From Rheum nobile (taxonomy: Eukaryota; Streptophyta; Magnoliopsida; Caryophyllales; Polygonaceae): a stretch of 64,000 bases of DNA. The stretch covers positions 3,472,001-3,536,000 of the forward strand of contig WOAB01000568.1 of the NCBI GenBank assembly GCA_027886185.1, read 5' to 3'. The stretch's first letter is position 1, and every line of letters begins with the position of its first letter. The position numbers and the translations under genes are program-made. The notes under the pieces were generated by a model. It saw only the letters and a list, made by a program, of their open reading frames with translations. It made no database searches and was not told the origin of the DNA. Below are positions 55,904 through 64,000 of this stretch, piece by piece.

Positions 55904-58316
55904 TGTGATACCCCGTATTTTTGTAAGGTTATTTTGGGAATTTTGGAATTTTTCCGAGTACCCGTTGTGTACGTCGGATTTAATACAGAGAGTTTGAGAC
56001 ATTCTGTAATGTGCTCTGTATTTGTAATATTTTTCTCAGTGAAATAATATACAGACAACATGCCTTGGATTTTAATATTCGTTCGCGTACGATAATTTTT
56101 ATCCCGATTTAATGTCATGTTCGTTCAAAGCTGAACGGGCGGGAAAAGCTGATCACGGCGACCGCCGTCGCGGATCCAAGAACGGCGACCGCCGTACAGT
56201 CACGGCGCCCGCCGTCCCAATGCTCGAGGTGGTAGCTGGCGTGCCAGGCTATGGCGGCGACCGCCGTAAATTACGACGCCTGCCGTAATTGCCACCGTCG
56301 TTGTCCGGCAGTCTTTGCCCGATGGTCGCAGGCGTGGTTCTGGCGAGCGCCGAACTAGCCTTTGTAGGCCCATTTTTCGTGCTCCAGATGCTTTGGCTAT
56401 AAAAGGAGGTGTTGGGGGAGAGATTTGAGCCATCCCAAACACCGAACCTCTGCCAAATTTTTGTGTCGTCAGAGTTGTGTTTCGCCGGAGTTTGCAAGCT
56501 CTTGTGGGTGTCGTTTGGTGGTGTTTCCAACAGCCCTTTAGAAGCCTTTTGGTTGCCTTTGGAGGTCAGAACCCAAGCAAGGCGGAAAGGGGTCAAAACG
56601 TGCATCATTTTGGTGAGATTTCTCTCGTTTTAGTCGTCCGTGTTCTTCACGGCGACCGCCGTGTTCTTCACGGCGCCCGCCGTGATGAATGCGGTGACCG
56701 CCGCCAAGAACAACGACCGCCGCCAGTGCCCAGAATGCCTTCGTGGCTTTGGCTTGGTTGGTTGTGGTCGTGGCGTCTTTCCTTTCGTTCTCTTTCGTCG
56801 TTTTTAGATTCGTGCTACGGTTATGTCAGATCTAACTTAGGATTCCTTTTATGGGTCGACTCGGAGGTTGTTGTGCTGTCGGAGCTATACCCGTGTCGAG
56901 CCCGGAATCCAGTTGTCGTCGTTAGGCTATTCTGCAGATTAAGGCAAGTGGCGGTTCGCTCTTGCTCATTCGTTCCATATTTACATTAATTATCAGTAGT
57001 TTATCTAAGTAATTAATTTGGAATGAATACTCTGTTTGTCTGGAAACGGTTTTGTTAAACTGTTTTGAAAATCATATAATAGGTTGTATATCTGTTAGAC
57101 CAACGCTATTATCTGTGATCGCCTTTCGGGCCTTTATGTGGATTTATCCTGTAACTGTTATTGTGCTGTAACTGTTTAGTTAGCACTGTTAGATAGGAAC
57201 GTTACTCGGACTCTGTCCAGTCGTTTCTTTATAATCTGGTATCGGGGTGGCTCGTCTCCATCTGGTACTATTCTAAGATCATGATCGGTCTCTTTCACAA
57301 GTGTGTAGAGACAGGACACTTAGCTGGTGTCACAAACCTTCCGGTGTACGTCACTCTCGACGAAACGTATACTAAGATGTGTCGTCCCATTGGTGGGGTA
57401 CACCTGTAAAAGTATAATAACGTGATGTGTGTTTTTGAAACATAAATCAGATAAGTGCTACTCTGACGCACATAATTAATAAACCTTCGGCGAGTAGTAC
57501 AGCTAAGTTATAGTGCAGCTAGGAAAACTCGTCTCGACTTTGATCATAGTACGTTCTCTTTCCAATCTGGATTCGCTGTATGCGATGAGGTTGGTCGTGA
57601 ACCAAAGCATCTCAGTCAACTTTTAAATCATTGTTGTATGATTCTGTAAACATTCCATATTTGTCATACTTCCTTAAAGACTCATTTCCGTTGGAGTCTT
57701 CTTTTCGAGTCGATTCCTGTGAAGGTTCAGTCTTCCAGAATCTTCTCTTGTGCATACCTCTTGTCTATTCCAGTAGGAGTATGATGGTTGACTATCGTCA
57801 TCGATTATTATTCGAGAAGCGATGAGTCTAACCTAATACGACTGCTTCGAACCGTTCTGCTTTTTACCCTTGCTAGTCTATTCAAGTAGACTAACCCACG
57901 AACTTTGTTCTCTGCATGTGGGCTGGTGTCATCCGTTCGATTCCGCACATCAGATCGAAAGTAGCTCAGAAGAATAGAAGGACTATGGAGTCGACGGTGG
58001 TTTTTGAACGTCTTAATTATTTCTTTAATCTGGTTGAGATCTTTTGGACAATGACTTTGGTTGTAATGTACTTTCTAAGACTTTCGCTGTTTTTGGTTTA
58101 AACTCTGTGTTAGCCTATTCGGGATTGGGTTGTAATCCCGTAACTCTTGTTTCCTTGACAATGTTATGTTTTGGATTGAATGCTTTGATCATTATGTATC
58201 ATTTGTATTTCATAAATTATGTTTCAATGGTAAAGCCTTGGGTGATCTCGGTAAGGAACATTGGGGTCACTGGCGGTAATACCTTTCCAAAAGGGTTAAG
58301 TTTTGGGGGTGTTACA
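55904..58316 (+). repeat. G2 3' LTR, 2413 bp
   Basis: Nearly identical to 47179-49582. Visible differences include about 9 extra bases near 55935, a missing GC-palindrome segment near 56165 and an extra CACGGCGACCGCCGTGTT unit near 56648. Confidence 0.96.
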
Positions 58317-58397
58317 TCCACACCCACCCGGCCCACACTTAGCCACGGCCGAACCCAACACCCAACCCGGATCCATGACCGAGCCGTAGACCCCTCT

Positions 58398-59396
58398 TCT
58401 ATGGCCCGTTTGTACCCTTACTTCGAGCCCGACGAGTGGGACGACGAACCTTGGTTCGGTGGCGTGAACCCGTATGCGCACCCGGATTGGATCCCGCCAC
58501 CTCGACTACATGCACCTCTGCGCCCACGCACCCATGTGTTCCAACCGCGATGCCGCGCCCGCTCTCGCGACGTTAACCCGGACTGGATTCCTCCTCCTCG
58601 GCTCCGACAACAGGTCCGCACGCACGACCGCGACCGCGAACGGACCCAATTTCACACCCACATCAACGCGCGACCTGTTGCCTACGACGTCGACCAGAGA
58701 CCCGTTGCCCTCGTCCCTGTACTCACACCCGCGCAACGCGAAATTCGGATGCTATGACGACAGTTGGGCCGCCTTCAAGCCGAGTTGGCCGCGTCACCCA
58801 CACCCATCGAGCCGACATCCTGCGCGTCCCATGACGAACCCGCTGCCACGCATCTGGGTCCGATCTTCAGCAAACCCACTGCCGTGCCCGCTGATCCGTC
58901 TCCACCGAACCCATGCGAACCCATCGTGGAGCCCACTGCCGCGCATCCGGGCCCGATCTTTATCGAACCCACACCGGCGCCCGCTTCCGTGACAACACCG
59001 ACTGCAGACGCGCCGACTGATGAGCCCGTTGCCAAGCCACCGGGTCTGACGACGATTGCACCCATACCCATGGACGCATGTCCGTGCCCAATCGAACCTA
59101 CGGCCGTGCACATGGTTGCAATTTTCTGCATTGGTGCGCCCGCCCCAGCCCTCGAGCCCGCTCCTGAACCCGAGTCTTCCTTGGTCTTCATAGAGGTTGC
59201 ACGAACCGGACTCAAGACAGACTCCGTCTTCCTACTGCCCGACGAGCGTGTCTTCTCCTTGGCCCCACCCAGTTCGAAGCGAGGACGCTTCGATTCTAAG
59301 GGAAGGAGAATGATGCGATCCTGCATCGTCCCAAGCCGGGCTCAAGCGAGCCCCACGCGTCCAAGACCTTGGAGACCACCTTGGTTCAAGACTTAG
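58398..59396 (+). pseudogene. G1 proline-rich ORF, one nonsense codon
   Basis: From ATG 58398 (MARLYPYFEPDEWDDEPWF) the frame runs to a TGA at 58755-58757, then stays open in the same frame to 59396, inside the G1 LTR. About 330 codons in all. It has two copies of PDWIPPPRL, a short coiled-coil-like piece (REIRML, stop, RQLGRLQAELA), and a long Pro/Ala/Thr stretch. No recognised domain; the position would suit a degenerate or novel gag-like protein of a non-autonomous element. The frame also extends upstream across the G2 LTR border by chance. Confidence 0.5.
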
Positions 59397-59692
59397 TCTA
59401 GTTTAACTTCATATTTCTTATTTTAGCAACTTTCCTGTTTTAGCAGCTTTCTATTTTTAGCATTGTTATTTTTGGAACTTACTATGTTTAGTAAGTTTCC
59501 ATCTTTGACACTTTATATTTTAGGACTTACTATATTTAGCAGTTTCTATTTATAGCAGTTTCTATTTCGGGCATTGCTCCACTATTGCATAGTGGACTAG
59601 CCCATAGGTTCGTTTCGGCCCAAGCCCATTAGGTCTTGGCCGAGTTTCATTGGCTATTTAAAGCCCCCTTTGCCTTGTTATTTCCTTACGTT
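59311..59692 (+). repeat. G1 right LTR, truncated
   Basis: First 382 bases of the G1 LTR (TGATGCGATCC... to ...TTCCTTACGTT), preceded by a polypurine tract. The remaining ~285 bases are missing at the junction with the copia fragment. Confidence 0.88.
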
Positions 59693-61625
59693 CAAAGTAC
59701 TTTTCTCCTTTTCAAAGTTCCTTTTCTTAGCACAATCAGTGTTGTAATGACCATTCTTACCACAGTAGGTACACAAACGATTGTAAACAACATGTCCATA
59801 TTTTCCTTTTCCTGGCCTAAAAGGTTTTTCAGTTTTCCTTTTGTTAAAATCAACATTGTTTCTAACCTTGCTATGGGCCATGACAATATATCTTTTGTGA
59901 GCAAAGGAATTGGTGAACCATTGGTTTTCAGGCTCCATCTTTTCTTTTCCCTTAGGTTCCTTCTTAGGACTTTGAGAACTTTCATTTAGACGTTTGGCAA
60001 CCTCATCCTTGTTCTCAAGAACCATGATCTTTTCTGATAGGAATTGATTCCTATCACGAGAAGTGGCAAGAGCAGTACTGAGGTTCTCATTCATCTCAAC
60101 AAGTTCTCGCCTAGCTTTTTCATTTTCAGCATCATTGTTCCCTTTGTTATTGACATATCCTATTCCATGACGTTGTCTCACAAAAACAGTTTGATTTATC
60201 GTTTTTTCATTAATAGAATCAGTGAGAATGTCTAATCTATCAATTATGAGTTGAAGCATGTCATTTCCAGGTAAGTTAGCATGCAAGGGAACTTTGACAA
60301 AATCTATGCTAGTTTCATCACAAGATTTGCAAGTTTTAAGGTGACTAGGATGCACATTCCTAATATCAATGAGTTTCAGCTAGGTCTTTCTCAGTTTCAT
60401 CAAGTTTCTTACTCCAAACAGAATTCTCAACAGTCAAGCAAACAATTTCATCTTCACAATCATCAAGTTTCTGCTGAAGGGAACTGGTTTCCTTTCCTAG
60501 TTTCTTTATGATCTTAAGAAGTTGTTTCTTATCACAGTCAACTAGGGATTTTAAGAGATCGTCAGAAGTTACCTCAAGGTCTTCTGAGTCGCTTGAGTCT
60601 CCTTTTGCCATGAGACATCTCCCTCCAGAGAAGCCACTCAGATCCAGTTCCTCATCTGAGTCTTCTCCCCATGATGCTACGAGAGCCTTCTTTCTTTGAG
60701 GTCTTTCCTCTTCCTTGGACTCTTCTTTGTTGGGACAGTTCTTAGCGTAGAGTCCCTTCTCCTTGCACTCATAATAGGAGACTTCCTTGAGATCTCTTCT
60801 TGGTCCATTGTGAGAGGAACTGCCCTTTTGGAACCTTCCCTTCACAAAGATTTTTTTGATGTTCTTTGTGAAGAGGGCTGTTAGTTCGTCCTCCTCTTCT
60901 TCAAGGTCTGAGTTCTCTTCCTCCATCTCGAGCCTAGAGAAGGCTTTGGAGATCTTGAGGGCAATTCCTTTCTCCAGTTTCTTGTCGGTATTGACTTTGG
61001 TGTGCTCTCCTTCTTCAACCTCCAGTTTCCCTATGATTTGTGTCAAGGGAAGGGATTGGATGCCTGGAGTGTTCTTCATGATTCCCTTCAGAAGGGTGAA
61101 TTTGGAGTTGAGTCCGTTGATGACCACTAGGGACTTGGAAACTTCATCAAGGTCGACTCCCGCCGCTGTTAACTTTCCAATCAATCTGTTGAAGCGGGAG
61201 TAGTATTCTGAGATGGTCTCAGTTTCCATCATTTTGAAGGTGTGGTATTCTCCTTCCAAAGCAAATTTTCTGCTTTGCTTTAGTTCCTCACTTCCTTCAT
61301 GCATCTCCTTGAGAGCTTTCCACATTTCCTTGGCCGTCTTGATGCCTATGACCTTGTCCATGTCCTCTCTGTCCAATCCATTGAGGATGAATTGCCTGGC
61401 CTTGGCATTCTTCTCCATGATAACATAGTGTGCTGGTTTCCAATCTTCTTCCTTCATGGTGAGGTCGACATAGCCATCTCCATTTTCGACTATCCTCCAG
61501 CATTGGTAGTCGTTGGTTTTGATATGGCTTTCCATGCACTTTTCCCACCATGTTTCTTCTCCTTTCTTTCGGAGATGTGGCTTGTTGGTGGAGATTATGA
61601 GCTCAAACTTGCTTGGTTGAGACAT
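59678..61625 (-). pseudogene. Copia family C gag, frameshifted
   Basis: ATG at 61625 (MSQPSKFELI) opens a frame of about 419 codons ending at 60366. It holds the UBN2/DUF4219-type gag (EETWWEKCMESHIKTNDYQC, KEMWKALKEMHEGSEELKQ, EYYSRFNRLIGKL, VINGLNSKF). A first zinc-knuckle-like site reads YYECKEKGLYAKNC, lacking the first Cys and the His. A coiled-coil segment leads to the stop. A shifted frame (60355-59678) continues with coiled coil and an intact knuckle, CTYCGKNGHYNTDC. This long gag with late coiled coil resembles Sirevirus-type copia elements (inference). The first frame break lies at about 60356-60370. Confidence 0.8.
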
Positions 61626-62800
61626 GATCTGCAAACTTAACAAAGATCTAGAGCTTTTCCTGCTCTGATACCAATTGTAGGATCGTGATTGTTAGATTAA
61701 TAATCAGGAACTGAGAACACAGTTTACAGTTCCCTTCGCAGCGGAAATAAACAATCAAACAAATGACAAGTTCCTTATAGTGGAAACCTTTGATTGCCAA
61801 CTAGCAATCCAGGATAAAAACCACTACCTTTCTTTCAAAACGATTTCAAGGTCTACTTCTTGATTTCTTATCTCTTTTGGTTACAGCTTATCCTAGGAAC
61901 AAACACACAGTTTCTTTGCCTTACACACAGTTAGGCAATCCTAGATAACTTAACACAATCAATAATCAATCCAAGAAACAGACCTTCGCATCTAGGAACT
62001 ATCACTTACAGTCATAGGAACTTAGCACTCAACTCTTCTATTCCTTGACTGGTTCCTCTTGATCTCGGTTTGCTTTGATGATCTTGTTTGAAGCTTCACA
62101 CTGGATATTTGCTAATGTGTGTGAGTCATATTTTAGTGCTTGAAGATAACTCTTGAGTTAGTCTTCCTTTTATAGAGGATTCTTCGCAGCTTGATCCTCT
62201 CTGGGTTCCCACAGATTGAGCTTGCCCTAGGATAAGTTGTTCTCCTTGGTCCACGTTGTTCTTGGCATGTGCAAACAACCTAGGCAGCTCAGAATCCTTA
62301 TAGGTTAGTCAACCTCTTCAGCCAAGTCATTCTCCAGCTTCCTTTGTCCGAGGTTCGACACTCTGGGCGCTTGGGAACTGACTTCTGGACAGTGACAGGT
62401 TCCATGTCCTGTCGCTTTCACCTTTCTCTGTCTGAGGTTCGGCATTCTAGGTGTCTTGGAGTCTTGCTCTTGGATGATGGCAGGCTTTTGGAAGCTTCTC
62501 TCAAGTCGCTTTCACCTCCTTTTGTCCGAGGTTTGGTGTTCCCAGATTTCTCGGGAATCGCAACCTCGCATGCTACGTTTCTGGGCACACCTGGGTTTCT
62601 CTGGGTTCCTTCCTTTGTCTTGTTCCTTTGGTTCTCTTGTCCTGTTTGGCTTTCTTGCCTTTGGTATATTCCTGTGGTTCCTTAAAGCACATCTTTGAGA
62701 TAAAACATTAGTATCATAATATTTATCATCTTCAAAAGTAGAGAAACTGAGGAAAGGAACTCTCAGGGGAACCGAAGTTCCAGAGTTCCGTTTCCTAACA
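59693..62800 (-). mobile_element. Truncated copia family C element: LTR, primer site, gag
   Basis: On the minus strand: LTR (62800 to 61676), primer site TTGGTATCAGAGC (about 61675-61660), then gag. The element ends abruptly at 59693 inside or just after gag. Protease, integrase, RT and the 3' LTR are missing. The same LTR family occurs as solo copies at 34.6 and 35.9 kb. Confidence 0.88.
61676..62800 (-). repeat. Copia family C 5' LTR
   Basis: TGTAGGATCG... to ...TTTCCTAACA on the plus strand, closely matching 34609-35735. U3 contains about three imperfect 95-bp subrepeats with GTCCGAGGTTCG and GTCGCTTTCACC motifs (about 62340-62545). Confidence 0.92.
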
Positions 62801-63049
62801 AAAACAACTCCTCCCTGTGGGATTCGACCCTTGATTGCCAAAACTACTAGTTTAGGTTTGTTCGGATTTATTTTGACCAGGTAACACGACTAAAGCCTTC
62901 TGTCAAATTGGCACCATTACCGGGGCGGCAAGTTTTGTTTTTCTTTATGTGTGTTTGTGTGCTAACTTTTGGTGTGGACCTATCTTACGGTCCACACCCG
63001 TGCTACTAATTTTTGATTTTTGTTTTTCCTTTTTGAATTTGGTACAGAG

Positions 63050-64000
63050 ATGGATAGATTTCCCCATTTCCGTCAGGAGCCGCAATATGACCCATACTCC
63101 TACGCATACACTCCAGGGTGGAGAGACCACCCCAATTCGAGTTATGGGTACCAGCAATACCCTTCGTATGGTCATAACTACCAGGAATTCTACCCGGAGC
63201 CATAGTCATTCTATCAGCAGGGTACTCCGCACCAATACTATCCAGCATACGAGCATAGCTCACCGGTGTCTGATTCAATTGCCTCTATGCCTGATTTGGA
63301 GATGCTCCAGAACTTGGAAAAGCAGATGGAGCATATGGTTCAAGAAGTGAGAAGAGCAGAGGCCATGACATCGGCGCTATCTCACCCAGTAGTGCACCAG
63401 GAGGAGAATGCATTTTCAATGGCCATACGAAATACTGAGGAGCTGCTTGTCGCCCCCTTAGCTGAAAGGGAACAACAAATTTGTGAGATGGGAGTTGAGT
63501 ACAGCGAGATGTTGGAAGAAGAAAACCCGAGACCGCGGGAGGTGTGCCACAACCGCGGTTTGCTTTTAAAGGAGCTGGGCCTTCCAGACGATATCTATGG
63601 CCGCGAGGTGCTCCCTGAAGAAGATATGCCCTGGGAACAGGAGGAATTCCGCGACCACGAGGAAGAGAGCCGCGACCGCGGCTTGACCACTGGCGAGGAG
63701 AAGGAAGAAATCGGCGCTTATCCGCGACCGCGGCAAGAAATCCGCGAATGCGGAAAAAGCGCGAACGAAGAAGACAATCAGGTCGAGAATTTTCCGCGAC
63801 CGCGGAATGAAATTCGCGACCGCGGAAAATGTGTTGAAGAAGGCGACCTGCTCGAACAAATTCCGCGACCGCGACAGCCAATCCGCGACCGCGGAAAGGC
63901 CCCAGAAGCGTCCCTTCGTCCCACCGACCCTTATGATGACTACGTGCGGCCCTATTTCCCTCCGCTCGGATCAGTAAAGCCTCCCGCACCCTTCCCTGAA
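63050..64000 (+). pseudogene. Athila/Tat-type first ORF with CCGCGACCGCGG repeats
   Basis: ATG 63050 (MDRFPHFRQEPQYDPYSYAY) opens a Tyr/Pro/Gln-rich N-terminus. A TAG at 63203-63205 interrupts it; the same frame is then open to the window end (checked codon by codon). The second part has a likely coiled coil (LEMLQNLEKQMEHMVQEVRR) and an acidic region with alternating PRPR and RDRG motifs encoded by a CCGCGACCGCGG palindrome read in two phases (63529-63890). No known domain is visible. It may be the start of gag or an extra ORF before gag. Confidence 0.55.
63529..63892. repeat. CCGCGACCGCGG palindrome array inside an ORF
   Basis: About eight full or partial copies of TTCCGCGACCGCGGAA-type palindromes, in pairs about 20-60 bases apart, within coding sequence. 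Confidence 0.8.

Larger units (their letters stand above)
47179..58316 (+). mobile_element. G2: complete Ty3/gypsy chromovirus (Tekay/Del type)
   Basis: The 11.1-kb element has two 2.4-kb LTRs, a primer site just after the left LTR, a pre-gag ORF, one gag-pol ORF, a polypurine tract and a perfect TCCAC target duplication (47174-47178 and 58317-58321). The LTRs are nearly identical by eye, differing at scattered bases and a few short indels in GC palindromes, so the insertion is relatively recent. Gag-pol layout, long LTRs and the chromodomain-like tail point to the Tekay/Del chromovirus clade. Confidence 0.97.
45077..59692 (+). mobile_element. G1: non-autonomous LTR element, split by G2
   Basis: A left LTR, a methionine-tRNA-type primer site (CTGGCATCAGAGC, 45951-45963), about 2.2 kb of interior interrupted at 47178 by G2, a polypurine tract (AAGGGAAGGAGAA ending 59310), and a right LTR truncated at 59692. 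The interior has a proline-rich ORF but no protease, RT or integrase, so it is a LARD/TRIM-like non-autonomous element. Confidence 0.85.
62801..64000 (+). mobile_element. Start of an Athila/Tat-type gypsy element, runs off right edge
   Basis: 62801-62905 reads like the last ~100 bases of an LTR (CCTGTGGGATTCGACCCTTG is typical). A primer-site-like TTGGCACCATTACCGGGG (62908-62925) follows, matching the TTGGCGCCGTTGCCGGGG site of Athila and Tat elements with a few changes. The rest of the LTR is cut off by the copia family C LTR. A coding frame starts at 63050. Confidence 0.7.

Noticed and set aside
58775..59326. 183-codon minus-strand frame opposite the G1 ORF
   Set aside because: Gly/Ala/Val-rich shadow of the Pro/Thr-rich plus-strand frame.
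60508..61640. Plus-strand frames 60508-61640
   Set aside because: Antisense shadows of the copia gag on the minus strand, which has clear gag similarity and a primer site upstream.

Overview
The window is repeat-rich plant nuclear DNA from a eudicot. The evidence is canonical GT-AG introns, a hybrid proline-rich cell-wall protein gene, and many plant transposon families (L1-type LINEs, CACTA, plant mariner, Pack-MULE, hAT, Ty1/copia, Ty3/gypsy). An asterid is plausible but I cannot fix the species. There is no sign of operons, CRISPR arrays or bacterial genes. The only clearly intact ordinary host gene is the hybrid proline-rich protein gene at about 22.1-23.1 kb (minus strand). Almost everything else is transposon sequence or gene pieces carried by transposons.

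Layout, left part. 1-2.7 kb: an open minus-strand gypsy gag-protease frame abutting a decayed LINE reverse transcriptase. 3.3-4.0 kb: a hAT-like non-autonomous element. 6.2-9.3 kb: a 5'-truncated LINE with a perfect 16-bp target duplication and poly(A). 9.58-13.39 kb: a CACTA element carrying exons from an Abi-like (SCAR/WAVE) gene joined in frame to exons of a COA6-like (cytochrome oxidase assembly) gene. 13.85-16.63 kb: a second LINE. 17.00-21.65 kb: a complete-length plant mariner element with a nonsense-mutated transposase, a 169-bp tandem repeat block and an antisense acidic ORF. Then comes the hybrid proline-rich protein gene.

Layout, middle. 23.6-30.1 kb: a decayed Ty1/copia element whose 3' LTR is split by a Pack-MULE carrying a plant U-box fragment. 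30.5-31.06 kb: a hAT MITE. 31.06-34.04 kb: a long inverted-repeat element with a solo LTR inside. 34.6-37.05 kb: two solo LTRs of one copia family in opposite orientation, each with a perfect 5-bp target duplication. 37.8-42.2 kb: an LTR plus non-coding internal region of another element, rich in short palindromes. 42.21-44.99 kb: the left end of a second CACTA element with syntaxin (SYP7-type) exons and other gene pieces.

Layout, right part. 45.08-59.69 kb: a small non-autonomous LTR element (G1) containing a complete 11.1-kb Tekay/Del-type Ty3/gypsy chromovirus (G2, 47.18-58.32 kb). G2 has 2.4-kb LTRs, perfect TSDs, an uninterrupted gag-pol frame and a pre-gag ORF. 59.69-62.80 kb: a truncated minus-strand copia element (LTR, primer site, gag). 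62.80-64.00 kb: the start of an Athila/Tat-type gypsy element whose ORF carries CCGCGACCGCGG repeats.

Common threads are nesting, capture of host exons by three DNA-transposon classes, and inactivation mostly by changes that can be read as C-to-T (or G-to-A on the opposite strand), as expected for silenced, cytosine-methylated repeats. All assignments come from reading the sequence; no database search was run.
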